19,853 nt of DNA from NCBI GenBank assembly GCA_016278415.1, contig JADQBV010000323.1, forward strand, positions 1 to 19,853. Direction: 5' to 3'. This document shows, piece after piece, positions 7,497-15,558 of the stretch (positions are counted from its first letter, which is position 1; each line of letters starts with the position of its first letter). The DNA comes from Halanaerobiales bacterium. GTDB lineage: Bacteria > Bacillota_F > Halanaerobiia > Halanaerobiales > DTU029. Made by a program: the position numbers and the translations under genes. The notes beneath the pieces were generated by a model. It was given only the letters and a program-made list of their open reading frames with translations. It was not told where the DNA came from and searched no databases.

Positions 7497-7523
7497 GGGA
7501 CAATAGTACCTGCATAATTTATA
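7495..7523 (+). promoter_or_regulatory. Candidate promoter of the peptide/HD-GYP locus
   Basis: TTGGGA (7495-7500) and TTTATA (7518-7523) are separated by 17 bp. Both boxes are imperfect. The position, directly after the repeated motif and about 80 bp before the first ribosome-binding site, makes it the best candidate in the gap 7335-7672. Confidence 0.3.
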
Positions 7524-7606
7524 CATTATTTAAAGGATTTTCTGTATATTTAATGAATTATATTAGTACTATCTGATGGCATTATTCTTTTAGAGGAGCT
7601 TACAAA

Positions 7607-7630
7607 ATGAGCCTAGCCTACCTTCACTAG
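7607..7630 (+). CDS. Possible 7-codon leader ORF
   Basis: The start codon follows AGAGGAG at ideal spacing (8 bases), and the ORF encodes MSLAYLH before a TAG stop. It lies 42 bp upstream of the peptide gene. The ribosome-binding site is better than that of most genes here, so ribosomes probably do initiate. The product, if any, is too short to judge; a translated leader that affects the following genes is possible, as is chance. Confidence 0.3.
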   Translation: MSLAYLH

Positions 7631-7672
7631 AAACTAAATTTGTGCAAGAATTAACGAAGGGGGCTATTTATC

Positions 7673-7762
7673 ATGAAGAAATGGTATGTTTTACTTTTAA
7701 CAAGTCTGATTACAATTCTGTCAACTTTGGCAGTTTTGGCTGAATCTTCTTCTTGGGGTTAA
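7673..7762 (+). CDS. Small secreted-peptide precursor (29 residues), not a recognised family
   Basis: A 29-codon ORF with a good ribosome site (GAAGGGGG, nine bases before ATG). The peptide is a textbook signal sequence: MKK at the N-terminus, a hydrophobic core of about 17 residues, and VLA (positions 21-23) as a signal-peptidase site. That leaves the six-residue tail ESSSWG. There is no cysteine, so it is neither a lipoprotein nor a thiolactone AgrD peptide. I do not recognise a family. It lies 57 bp upstream of a membrane HD-GYP gene on the same strand with no terminator between, so the two are probably co-transcribed. Possible roles are a secreted signal, a small membrane-embedded partner of the HD-GYP protein, or a translational leader. 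The coding evidence is the initiation site and the strongly organised product. Confidence 0.55.
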   Translation: MKKWYVLLLTSLITILSTLAVLAESSSWG

Positions 7763-7819
7763 TTTTTAAAATAATGTAAATTGATGCCATCAGATATTTT
7801 TATGGGGAGATGAAATAAT

Positions 7820-9115
7820 ATGAAAAAAAATCTAAAAATATACTTGGTTCTAGAATATTTATTATTTATTATTTTTGCTATCTATCTGGTTTCTACAAAA
7901 CAACAAAACACTATACCAGTAATTAATATATTGTTTTTCACTATTATTCTCTTTGTTTCACGAAATATTACTATATTCCATAATTCTATGACCCATATTG
8001 CGACTTCAATAGTATTACCTATACTATTCCCAGCTATGGTAATATTAGATCCTTTTTGGGTTGCAATAATAACATTTATAGGTACTATCGAGTTGAAATA
8101 TCGTGATAAAAAATTCATCTGGTATCAATTCCTCTTTAATAGAACAATGTTTTTCATATCTGCTGGTACTGCTTCTCTTATATTCAAGATTAGTCAATAT
8201 TATTTTGAACACTTAATCATATCTTTCCTTCTTGCCTCTATAGCTTATTTTCTAGTTAACAACATCCTTGTATATATTGTTGTACGAATTGCTAATGGTA
8301 AACAGGATACCTCCTTCTCCTATTTTCTAGAATTGACCAAAAATCTCTTCTTATCTTTTGTATTAGGACTTATATTGTATTACTCCCATATCTATCTTGG
8401 AAAGATATTCTTTATTATTGCCATTATTCTAATCTATCTTGTCAAAGACTTTATCTATACAAATCTTAAAGAACTAAATTCCGTTACTCAAATTATTGAG
8501 AGTTTTCTAAAGGTTATAGACTCCAAAGACCAGTATACTGAAGGCCATTGTGAAAGAGTTGCTAGGTATACTAGGGTATTGTGTGAAGAGCTAGGTATTA
8601 ATAAAACTAAAACCGAACGTTTTGTTAATATAGCTAAAATTCATGATATAGGAAAAATAAGTATTCCTGATAAAATACTAAAAAGTTCCTCTCAACTAAG
8701 TAGACAAGAATATAATGAAATAAAAAGACATAGTTATTACGGTTATCAATTATTAAAAGATATTGATCTCTTGAATAAAGACTTAGATATTATCTTATGT
8801 CATCATGAACACTACAATGGTGCTGGGTACCCTGACGGCAAAAAGGGGGAAGATATTCCTTTAGGTTCTAGAATTTTAAGTATCTGTGATGCCTTTGATG
8901 TAATGACATATGGACGAAGCTATAAACCGGCTATGAATAAAGAAGAAGTAGTACAGGAACTAAAAGTCTGTTCAGCTACACAGTTTGATCCCAATATTAC
9001 AAAAACCATGATCAAATTAGTAATTAATGATAGATTTAAGACTAGCTTTTCTAAAAGAAGTAGACGAACTACTAGTTTTAATAAAGAAAAGACACAAATA
9101 AAAGTAAATATTTAA
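7820..9115 (+). CDS. Membrane-anchored HD-GYP domain protein (putative cyclic-dinucleotide phosphodiesterase)
   Basis: A 431-residue protein. Residues 1-212 are a membrane region of about eight hydrophobic segments (roughly 7-28, 34-50, 60-75, 77-92, 108-125, 132-155, 172-190, 195-212) without a recognisable extracellular sensor domain. Residues 220-405 are an HD-GYP domain with GHCERV (His243), IHDIGK (His275, Asp276), His304, CHHEHYNGAGYP (His328, His329, GYP 336-338) and Asp357. All expected metal ligands are present, so it should be active. The family hydrolyses cyclic di-GMP or related dinucleotides. The C-terminus (410-431) is basic and polar. The start follows GGGGAGA by 10 bases. It lies between the small peptide gene and a conserved hypothetical gene, 20 bp away. 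A membrane receptor that adjusts a second messenger is the natural reading; the input signal is unknown. Confidence 0.9.
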   Translation: MKKNLKIYLVLEYLLFIIFAIYLVSTKQQNTIPVINILFFTIILFVSRNITIFHNSMTHIATSIVLPILFPAMVILDPFWVAIITFIGTIELKYRDKKFIWYQFLFNRTMFFISAGTASLIFKISQYYFEHLIISFLLASIAYFLVNNILVYIVVRIANGKQDTSFSYFLELTKNLFLSFVLGLILYYSHIYLGKIFFIIAIILIYLVKDFIYTNLKELNSVTQIIESFLKVIDSKDQYTEGHCERVARYTRVLCEELGINKTKTERFVNIAKIHDIGKISIPDKILKSSSQLSRQEYNEIKRHSYYGYQLLKDIDLLNKDLDIILCHHEHYNGAGYPDGKKGEDIPLGSRILSICDAFDVMTYGRSYKPAMNKEEVVQELKVCSATQFDPNITKTMIKLVINDRFKTSFSKRSRRTTSFNKEKTQIKVNI

Positions 9116-9135
9116 TTTGATAAGGGGGGTTTTTG

Positions 9136-9735
9136 ATGTTTAATAAATTAGAAAAAAAGATAATTGAACTTGAAGGAATAATATCTTGTAAAATAACAGG
9201 TCAAAAGGAAATTGATGAAATACATATTGTGGCAAATCAACGTAGGGATCCTAAAAGAATAGTTAGGGATATTGAAACAATGGTATTAGTTGAAACTAAC
9301 AAAGAAATTAACCATAAAAAAATAAGTATAGCACAGGTCAGTCAAGCCAATGAGGTCGTTACTGAAAATAGAATTGAGATTATATCTATCTATAAGGATA
9401 ATAATAGCTCAATCTACCATTTTAAACTTAAAATTAATGATAATGTCGTTGAAGAAACAATCAGTGGCTCTATTGAAGATACTATACCTAATGAAGTAGT
9501 GGAAGGCTTAATAGATGTAATTCAAAAATATACTGGTTTTTCAGGTAAAGTTATCGTAGAAAATGTCTTCATTACTGGGGTTAATAATGAAATTATAATT
9601 GTTCAATTGGTAGTGTACAATAACAAAAAGAATGGTGGAGAAAAACTACTAGGTGCCAGTTATATCAAACATAATCTACCACTAGCAGCAGGTAAGGCCT
9701 GTCTAAAGGCACTAAACCGGAGATTGGAATTCTGA
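9136..9735 (+). CDS. Conserved protein of unknown function, co-transcribed with the HD-GYP gene
   Basis: A soluble, 199-residue protein with no signal peptide or membrane segment. It has two parts. Residues 1-70 contain EIDEIHIVANQRRDPKRIVRDIETM and HKKISIAQV, a pattern I recall from uncharacterised Firmicutes and Actinobacteria proteins. Residues about 80-199 form an alternating beta/alpha region ending in KACLKALNRRLEF, also seen in that group. No catalytic motif is recognisable. TTG at 9133 lies in frame just upstream, but GGGGGG is placed six bases before ATG 9136, which I take as the start. The gene begins 20 bp after the HD-GYP stop, so it is almost certainly in the same operon. A small-molecule-binding or regulatory role is inference from folding pattern and context only. 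Confidence 0.75.
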   Translation: MFNKLEKKIIELEGIISCKITGQKEIDEIHIVANQRRDPKRIVRDIETMVLVETNKEINHKKISIAQVSQANEVVTENRIEIISIYKDNNSSIYHFKLKINDNVVEETISGSIEDTIPNEVVEGLIDVIQKYTGFSGKVIVENVFITGVNNEIIIVQLVVYNNKKNGGEKLLGASYIKHNLPLAAGKACLKALNRRLEF

Positions 9736-9786
9736 TGAATACTCCGTCATACACAAGTAAATAAAAACACATAATAAAAGGTTTAT

Positions 9787-10863
9787 TCAACCACCAGCCT
9801 TTTTCGTCTTAACTCTTTTTATAATTGAGATGATAAGTAAAATAATCGGTATAATAAACTGAAATGGAAATGCATAATAAAAATAATTATCTAACGACCA
9901 CTGTATCAATTCAAAAAGACTATCATAAAGCCAGATTGATAATGCTATCATCAACGCAACCATAGGATAAACAAAGGGCTTGTAATTATCTATATTAAAA
10001 ATTTGAGCTAAGGCTATTACTGCTGCATAAATACAAATAGTAACCTTAATACTACCACCTACTATTACACCTACAAGATAAAATGGATCTAGATTAATAT
10101 CTGGTATCAACCGTACTGCGGTAGCAGATGGAAAAGTAGCTCTATAAAACATATCAGCTCCAAGCACAAATAAATCCCTTACATTAATAAGTAAGAAAAT
10201 TGCACCTGCTATACTCACTGCTATTAAACTAGATTTTAATAAATCTTTTCTTTTATTTATGGCAGGAAAAATCATTAGAAATATAACTATTTCACCTACA
10301 GGAAAACCTATCAATATTTGTACAGTTTTTAAAACAGGGATTAGACCGTTTTCAAGAAAGGGTTTCCAATTGTTCAAGTCCATTGAAAAAAATAATATTA
10401 CTGTAATAAAGACTACTTGAGCAATTACTATCGGAATAAATATCTCGGCTCCCCTTCCCATTACCTCTAGACCTTGACGAACAACATAAGCTGTGATTAT
10501 TGAAATAGAAATTATTATGAAAGTAACAGGTGTTTCAGGAAAAATTGCAATATTAACAAAATCACCATAGTTTCTGATAACTATTGCTGCTAAATGAAGA
10601 AAATACCAGACATAAAGGAGTCCTATAAATCCTCCTATATACTGACCAAAGGATTCCTGCAATATTTCAATTAATGTTTTCTCAGGATTTAATAATGATA
10701 TATACACATATAAGAGTACTATTATCAGGGCTGCAATAGATGTAATTAAAACAGCTAGCCAGGCATCCTGTTTTGAGGCCGCTGCAGGGTTTATGATAAC
10801 ACCATAGATAAATCCCACTAATAAGAGTATTAATTGATATTTAGATATCTTAACTTTATCCAT
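9787..10863 (-). CDS. gerB: Spore germination protein, B subunit (GerAB/GerB-type permease)
   Basis: A 358-residue integral membrane protein with about ten hydrophobic segments, of the spore germination (GerAB) branch of the amino acid-polyamine-organocation transporters. It forms the germinant-binding subunit of the receptor in the spore inner membrane. Family-like stretches are the N-terminal ISKYQLILLLVGFIYGVIINPAA, the LLYVWYFLHLAAIVIRNYGDFV region (about 82-103) and the FPVGEIVIFLMIFPAINK segment (about 187-204). Length is normal. It starts two bases after the stop of the 2TM gene, whose end carries its AAGGAG ribosome site, so translation is likely coupled. It is the last gene of the operon. 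The stop lies 51 bp from the convergent gene at 9735. Confidence 0.93.
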   Translation of the reverse strand: MDKVKISKYQLILLLVGFIYGVIINPAAASKQDAWLAVLITSIAALIIVLLYVYISLLNPEKTLIEILQESFGQYIGGFIGLLYVWYFLHLAAIVIRNYGDFVNIAIFPETPVTFIIISISIITAYVVRQGLEVMGRGAEIFIPIVIAQVVFITVILFFSMDLNNWKPFLENGLIPVLKTVQILIGFPVGEIVIFLMIFPAINKRKDLLKSSLIAVSIAGAIFLLINVRDLFVLGADMFYRATFPSATAVRLIPDINLDPFYLVGVIVGGSIKVTICIYAAVIALAQIFNIDNYKPFVYPMVALMIALSIWLYDSLFELIQWSLDNYFYYAFPFQFIIPIILLIISIIKRVKTKKAGG

Positions 10864-10865
10864 AA

Positions 10866-11081
10866 CTAGCTCCTTAATATAAAGTCTATAATTTTATCTA
10901 TTATAATTGCAGGACTAGTTGGAGCCTTATCTACAGCCAATAAATATGATAAGAAAAGTCCACTCAAAAATAATAAACTATATATCATAATAGCTAAAAC
11001 TTTATTGTTTTTAACCTGTAACAACTCCCTGATGTCTAAACAGGCAATAAACAAAAAAACAACAACTATCTGATATACCAT
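10866..11081 (-). CDS. Small two-helix membrane protein of the germinant receptor operon (D-subunit-like)
   Basis: A 71-residue protein with two hydrophobic segments (about 1-15 and 30-50) and a charged loop between them (DIRELLQVKNNK). Small 2TM genes are known inside ger operons of Bacillus and relatives, where they are called D subunits and modulate receptor function. Placement between gerC and gerB supports that role, although the sequence itself is too short for firm assignment. An in-frame GTG at 11090 lies inside the AAGGAG ribosome site, so ATG at 11081 is the better start. It is 18 bp from gerC and 2 bp from gerB. Confidence 0.75.
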   Translation of the reverse strand: MVYQIVVVFLFIACLDIRELLQVKNNKVLAIMIYSLLFLSGLFLSYLLAVDKAPTSPAIIIDKIIDFILRS

Positions 11082-11099
11082 TTGGTTCACTCCTTATCT

Positions 11100-12398
11100 T
11101 TAACGGGCTTCACTAGGACTCCTTATTAATGAACTACTGCTGGTATTCCAGTTAGCCTCAATAGTAATAGGGAGTTCACTAAAAACATTACTCCAGTCAC
11201 TCTCAACTATTTTCCAATAAGAATAATGATTTTTATATAATGTCTTTGAGAATCCAAAGTAGTCTAATTTAAACTCTTTTTGGGCCTTATCTACAGCCAT
11301 TTGTATATTTTTCTCTATAACCCTAGCAACACTTTTTTCCATCTTAACTAGCATCTCAGGTGTTGTTAAATCACCAGACCCCTGCTGATCTGCTAGTCTA
11401 CCTTCTGCCTTTACCTCTATCATTAACTTAGCTTGATCATCTTTAATCTTTGCACTTAGCTTAGCTTTGGAACTAACAATTTCAAAAGCAACCTTTTTAC
11501 CATTATGTAGAGGGTTATCAATATTTATAATTCCACTTTTTACTTCATCAAGGGCAAAAAGTAAGCCTCTCGTCTCATATGGGCCTAGATAACCGGCGAT
11601 TTTATCCCTTCTAAAAACAGCAGTGCCTGTGACCTTTAAATCTTTTACTTCCAATTCATCCTCGGTTTTACTCTCTTGACCGTTGTTAGGTTTTTTTTGC
11701 TGACTCATCTCCCTTTCTAATTTTGCTGTTTTTTTTTGAATTACACCAGTACTTGCTGCATTCCCTGAATGATTAAAATCCCTTAACAAATCTATTAATG
11801 TTATTTTCCTCATCTTTGCTAGACTTTCATAATTATCAATTATTGATTTTATATGAATAGCAGGTACATTTTCCAACTCACTCTGAGCCTTTAATATTTC
11901 TTCTGCCGAAATACCCTTTGCTACAAGTACGTAAGCTAATCTATGTATTTCTTTATCTCTTTCTAATAGGTCTAAAAGATCTAAGACACCGCCCTTGGCA
12001 ATTTCTTCGGATATTACTATTAATTGAAGATGACTGTAAAACACTTTTCTATTTACAGTTGCCAATAGATTCCTAATGGCCGAAAATACTGTTTCACCTG
12101 TAGCTGAAAAAATCCAGACCGTTTCTTCCTCACTGCCCTGATTCCTTGCTTTAATAACTCCAGGTTTTACTATCTGAACAGTTAACCTAATATCACCCTG
12201 ATCAGCCCTATCAAATCCTATTGCAGTAGCAACCGCTATTTCAGTTAAATCTACATTGCTATAACAAGATGATAAAGATATACTTATTATTGAAAATATG
12301 AGTATTATAATATAAAACTTAAAATTCCTATTCTTCATCATAGATACTTCTTTAACACATGTAGATAATAATTGTTTAATCCTAATGCTATTTATCAT
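11100..12398 (-). CDS. gerC: Spore germination lipoprotein, C subunit (Ger(x)C family)
   Basis: This protein of about 432 residues is the lipoprotein subunit of the germinant receptor. A hydrophobic stretch ends in the lipobox LSSC, after which the mature protein begins YSNVDLTEIAVATAIGFD, the usual Ger(x)C opening. Later family stretches are VFSAIRNLLATVNRKVFYSHLQLIVISEEIAKGG and the C-terminal domain with VIEKNIQMAVDKAQKEFKLDYFGF. The start is uncertain. ATG 12398 follows AGAGGA by about nine bases but gives a signal of about 44 residues before the lipid cysteine. ATG 12341 gives a signal of normal length but has only the weak site AAGAAG. An in-frame TTG at 12407 overlaps the gerA stop. 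The gene follows gerA by only a few bases. Confidence 0.9.
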   Translation of the reverse strand: MINSIRIKQLLSTCVKEVSMMKNRNFKFYIIILIFSIISISLSSCYSNVDLTEIAVATAIGFDRADQGDIRLTVQIVKPGVIKARNQGSEEETVWIFSATGETVFSAIRNLLATVNRKVFYSHLQLIVISEEIAKGGVLDLLDLLERDKEIHRLAYVLVAKGISAEEILKAQSELENVPAIHIKSIIDNYESLAKMRKITLIDLLRDFNHSGNAASTGVIQKKTAKLEREMSQQKKPNNGQESKTEDELEVKDLKVTGTAVFRRDKIAGYLGPYETRGLLFALDEVKSGIINIDNPLHNGKKVAFEIVSSKAKLSAKIKDDQAKLMIEVKAEGRLADQQGSGDLTTPEMLVKMEKSVARVIEKNIQMAVDKAQKEFKLDYFGFSKTLYKNHYSYWKIVESDWSNVFSELPITIEANWNTSSSSLIRSPSEAR

Positions 12399-12403
12399 AT
12401 AAG

Positions 12404-14020
12404 TCAATCCTCTTTTGTAATAATATCTTTTTTCATACGATAACCTTTTTTGATCTTATCCATATGATCTGACAATAAGGAGTCTGGTCTCAGCCACATT
12501 GACCACAGAGGGACTCTTATAAAGGTATCCTTTAAGTCTGCCCCGTGGAGTGGTGCAAATGGTGCAAGGTAAGGTACACCAAAAGATCTAAGAGTACACA
12601 TATGTAATACAAACATTACTAAAACAATATTCAAACCTATTAACCCCAGAATATTAGCACCAATTGTCATAATTAATCTGATGATAGGTATTGTTCCATC
12701 TAAAGGTGGTAAAATAAAACTACTTATTGCCGTCAAAGCAGTTATCATAACTACAGGATTACTGGCAATACCTGATTCGACAGCCGCCTGCCCTAATACC
12801 AGTGCACCTACAATACTTACAGCCTGTCCAATAGGTCGAGGCATTCTCACACCGGCCTCTCTTAGTAATTCATAGGCTACAGCCATTAATAATACCTCAG
12901 TAAATACAGTAAAGGGAATCCCCTCTCTAGAAGCAGCAATAGTTAATAACAGCTTAAAAGGGATTACATCCTGGTGAAAGGCAACTACTGCAACATATAT
13001 AGCAGGTAAAGTAGTAGTCAGAAATAAGGCCAAGAGCCTAAGAAGTCGAATACCGGTAGCATAGAAAGGCCTTCTATAGTAGTCTTCTGCTGACAATAAT
13101 GATTCAATAAACAAGTGAGGAACGGTAAGTACAAAAGGTGTTCCATCACAAAATATCGCTGCCCTTCCTTCCAATATTTTACCTGCAACAACATCCGGTT
13201 TTTCACTATTAGAAACAGTCGGAAAGATAGAAAATGGTGCATCTTCTATAAATTCCTCAATATAGCCAGATTCCAAAATTGCATCTGTCTTGATTTTCTT
13301 TAATCTACGTCTTAGGGTCTCTACTATATCTTCATTTATTAAACCTTTTATATAGCATATACAAATTTCTGTATTAGTCTGTTCTCCAAGAGTCATTGTT
13401 TCAAACTTAAGATTTGGATTCTTTACTTTTCTCCTTAGTAAAGATGTGTTTATACGTAGAGTTTCTGTAAAACCCTCCCGAGGACCACGAACAACAGATT
13501 CCGTATCAGGTTCTTCAACACCCCTACCCTCCCAACCTCTAGTACCAATTTTAAGTGCTAACCTCTTACCTTCTATATATAACACTGTATCTCCAGATAG
13601 TATAAAATTAACAGTTTGTTGAAAGCTGCTAACTTCCTTAACCTCTATTATATTTAAAACATTTTCTTTAATAATATGTATTAAATCTTTGTCGTCGTCA
13701 TTATTATTACAACCTTTATTACAAAAATCCATTAAAGGTTTTAAAATGTCCCTATTTACTATATCTTTATTAATCATGCCATCAATAAACCCTAATAGAA
13801 TTTTCCTATCAGTCAGTGATCCATCATTTTTTGAAAATTTGAATGAAATCTCCCTGAGATTAAAATCACTACATTCAGAAAAAATATCATTTAACTCCTT
13901 TTTTATTTCATCTGTTTTCAGGGATATTAATATCTCATCTTTATTCTGATCATTGACAAGCTCATTATATATGCTTAACTTAAGGTATTTTAACATACGA
14001 GTAAATTTATCTATTAACAT
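12404..14020 (-). CDS. gerA: Spore germination protein, A subunit (GerA family)
   Basis: A 538-residue A subunit of the nutrient germinant receptor. The soluble N-terminal half holds stretches seen throughout the family: GDTVLYIEG, RGWEGRGVEEPDTESVVRGPREGFTETLRINTSLLRRK (roughly 160-205) and EGRAAIFCDGTPFVLTVPHLFIE. The C-terminal part (from about 325) has four to six membrane segments with SREGIPFT, LLREAGVRMPRPIGQAVSIVGALVLGQAAVESGI and the final PYLAPFAPLHGADLKDTFIRVP. The receptor probably acts as an ion channel in the spore inner membrane. The start is backed by GGTGG six bases before ATG, which makes this the first gene of gerA-gerC-2TM-gerB. The first 110 residues are a weakly conserved charged region. 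Such operons are normally expressed in the forespore by sigma-G; I found no convincing sigma-G promoter upstream. Confidence 0.95.
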   Translation of the reverse strand: MLIDKFTRMLKYLKLSIYNELVNDQNKDEILISLKTDEIKKELNDIFSECSDFNLREISFKFSKNDGSLTDRKILLGFIDGMINKDIVNRDILKPLMDFCNKGCNNNDDDKDLIHIIKENVLNIIEVKEVSSFQQTVNFILSGDTVLYIEGKRLALKIGTRGWEGRGVEEPDTESVVRGPREGFTETLRINTSLLRRKVKNPNLKFETMTLGEQTNTEICICYIKGLINEDIVETLRRRLKKIKTDAILESGYIEEFIEDAPFSIFPTVSNSEKPDVVAGKILEGRAAIFCDGTPFVLTVPHLFIESLLSAEDYYRRPFYATGIRLLRLLALFLTTTLPAIYVAVVAFHQDVIPFKLLLTIAASREGIPFTVFTEVLLMAVAYELLREAGVRMPRPIGQAVSIVGALVLGQAAVESGIASNPVVMITALTAISSFILPPLDGTIPIIRLIMTIGANILGLIGLNIVLVMFVLHMCTLRSFGVPYLAPFAPLHGADLKDTFIRVPLWSMWLRPDSLLSDHMDKIKKGYRMKKDIITKED

Positions 14021-14296
14021 AAGACCACCACTTTTTGGTATAATATACTAATAATAATTATTTACAAACAGATTCTAGTTTATACACCTTTGAGAGATTA
14101 ATATCAAGATTATAATAAAAAATTTCACTTTTATAAATTTATTTGTGCCAATTTTATCCAATACTAACTGTTTCTATAACCTGCAAGACCTTTTGATTTA
14201 TGTTTCAGATTAGAAAAAAACTACCTCTAAAAATACGAACATACTTTTATAGAGATTTACTAAAGTAGATAAGATAAAGATATCAAATTAACAAGA
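14021..14296. other. Noncoding region upstream of gerA
   Basis: This 276-bp stretch is very A+T rich and holds no ORF with a ribosome site. It must contain the gerA promoter, but neither a clear sigma-A nor a sigma-G pair of boxes could be picked out. The closest, TGTATA on the minus strand near 14080-14085, lacks a matching -10. Confidence 0.5.
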
Positions 14297-14338
14297 AACA
14301 AAGATAAGGCCAGGACTCATCCTGGCCTTATCTTTGTT
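14297..14338. terminator. Strong hairpin terminator after msrBA
   Basis: AACAAAGATAAGGCCAGGA (14297-14315) pairs perfectly over 19 bp with 14320-14338 around the tetraloop CTCA. It lies 27 bp after the stop of the msr gene. The A-rich and T-rich outer ends make it work in principle in both directions. It separates msrBA from the gerA control region, both of which are read leftwards. Confidence 0.85.
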
Positions 14339-14365
14339 ATAACTATTTAACTATCTATTAAAGAG

Positions 14366-15475
14366 TTAATAAACGATACTACAGCTAGCACCCGTTTTAC
14401 TTTGTAGTTCACCAATTATTTTTTCTATCCTTTCACTGTATTCTACATATTTATAATGATTTCTCAATATCTGAATCATTTTATCCTTACTTAAAAAGCC
14501 ACTATTATAGGCACTTAGCTTAGTCGCTAATTTAGATTTCACATACTCATCCTCATTATCAAAAATACCTCGTACTCGGTTATATAGTAAATCATTACTT
14601 TTTAAAAGATACTTTTGGTGATAATCTTCTGCAACAGTAAAGTTTTCAATTGGCAGTATTTCAGTGTATATATTATTCTCTTCTTCAGTTTCTTTATTTT
14701 CAATATATTTCTCAGCAATATCTTGCTGTTTCTCACTATTATAAAAAGCAATTGAGCGGTACTGCTTTGAATATGCCTGAGTACTAGGACTATGATTATG
14801 CCAGAAAACATCTAACAGGTCTGCATAGCTTACTATATCAGGATCATAAATTACATGTATAGTTTCAGCATGGTTTCCCAAATTACGATAAGTAGGATTC
14901 TCCATTTCACCACCAGCATACCCTACTTCTACAAAATATACACCATCTATCGAGCCAAAGAAGGCATCAGGCTTCCAAAAACACCCTAGAGCAAAATATG
15001 CTTCCTGTAGAAAATTTAAGGCATTTGAATTTATACAATATCTTAAACCAGTAGGTTCAGGACCATCTTCAAATACATGACCTAAATGACCACCACACCT
15101 ATTGCAATATAACTCTGTTCTTTCCATAGCTAGACTATTATCTTTTCTTGTACCTATAGCATCTTCAGATACCACGTCATAAAAACTGGGCCATCCACTA
15201 CCAGAATTATATTTATCCCCAGATTTGAAAAGAATGTTATTACAGGCAGCACACACATATATTCCCTGCCTTTTATTATTATAATATTCATTTTGACAGG
15301 CTAAATCAGTCCCACCTTCTACTAATACATTATATTGTTCCCCAGTTAATTTTTCATTCCAAAATTGTTTGTTCTTATTAATGATAAACTCATTATCTTT
15401 AGCCATTATTGTTCCCCCTATAACTGTTACTAATAAAATTACAAATATAGATATGCTAAATAATTTATATTTCAA
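14366..15475 (-). CDS. msrAB: Exported bifunctional methionine sulfoxide reductase, MsrB-MsrA fusion
   Basis: A 369-residue fusion that reduces both diastereomers of methionine sulfoxide in proteins. Residues 1-25 are a signal peptide or membrane anchor (basic start, hydrophobic 6-23, IMA before KD). MsrB occupies about 36-157, with zinc cysteines 75, 78, 124 and 127 and the catalytic Cys147 in RYCINS. MsrA follows with hardly any linker from about 158 to 312, with its catalytic Cys165 in GCFW. The tail (313-369) holds Cys365, a possible resolving cysteine. The order B-A is the reverse of the A-B order in pneumococcal-type fusions. The start is TTG at 15475, chosen because AAGGAGGGG precedes it and because it supplies the signal sequence. 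ATG 15406, just after the signal, also follows GGGGGA and could give a cytoplasmic form. An export role in repairing surface proteins after oxidation is inferred. Confidence 0.92.
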   Translation of the reverse strand: MKYKLFSISIFVILLVTVIGGTIMAKDNEFIINKNKQFWNEKLTGEQYNVLVEGGTDLACQNEYYNNKRQGIYVCAACNNILFKSGDKYNSGSGWPSFYDVVSEDAIGTRKDNSLAMERTELYCNRCGGHLGHVFEDGPEPTGLRYCINSNALNFLQEAYFALGCFWKPDAFFGSIDGVYFVEVGYAGGEMENPTYRNLGNHAETIHVIYDPDIVSYADLLDVFWHNHSPSTQAYSKQYRSIAFYNSEKQQDIAEKYIENKETEEENNIYTEILPIENFTVAEDYHQKYLLKSNDLLYNRVRGIFDNEDEYVKSKLATKLSAYNSGFLSKDKMIQILRNHYKYVEYSERIEKIIGELQSKTGASCSIVY

Positions 15476-15558
15476 AAAATCCCCTCCTTATAGTTTTCAT
15501 TTTAAACCATAATTTATTCTTTAATTCTATATCTAGTATAATAATAATTACTATTACT

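Noticed and set aside
7673..7762. AgrD-type cyclic thiolactone peptide
   Set aside because: There is no cysteine or lactone-forming context with a downstream charged tail, and no AgrB-like protease; the membrane part of the next gene lacks AgrB catalytic residues.
9776..9803. Hairpin AAAAGG/CCTTTT between the convergent genes at 9735 and 9787
   Set aside because: The stem has only two G-C pairs and a 16-base loop; it is too weak to call a terminator.
13018..13242. Second minus-strand frame inside gerA
   Set aside because: It overlaps the conserved GerA coding frame, which continues without interruption, so no frameshift is involved.
14602..14811. Alternative minus-strand frame within the MsrA domain
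   Set aside because: The MsrA frame is intact here, and this frame's low-complexity, Ile/Leu/Lys-rich product has no ribosome site.
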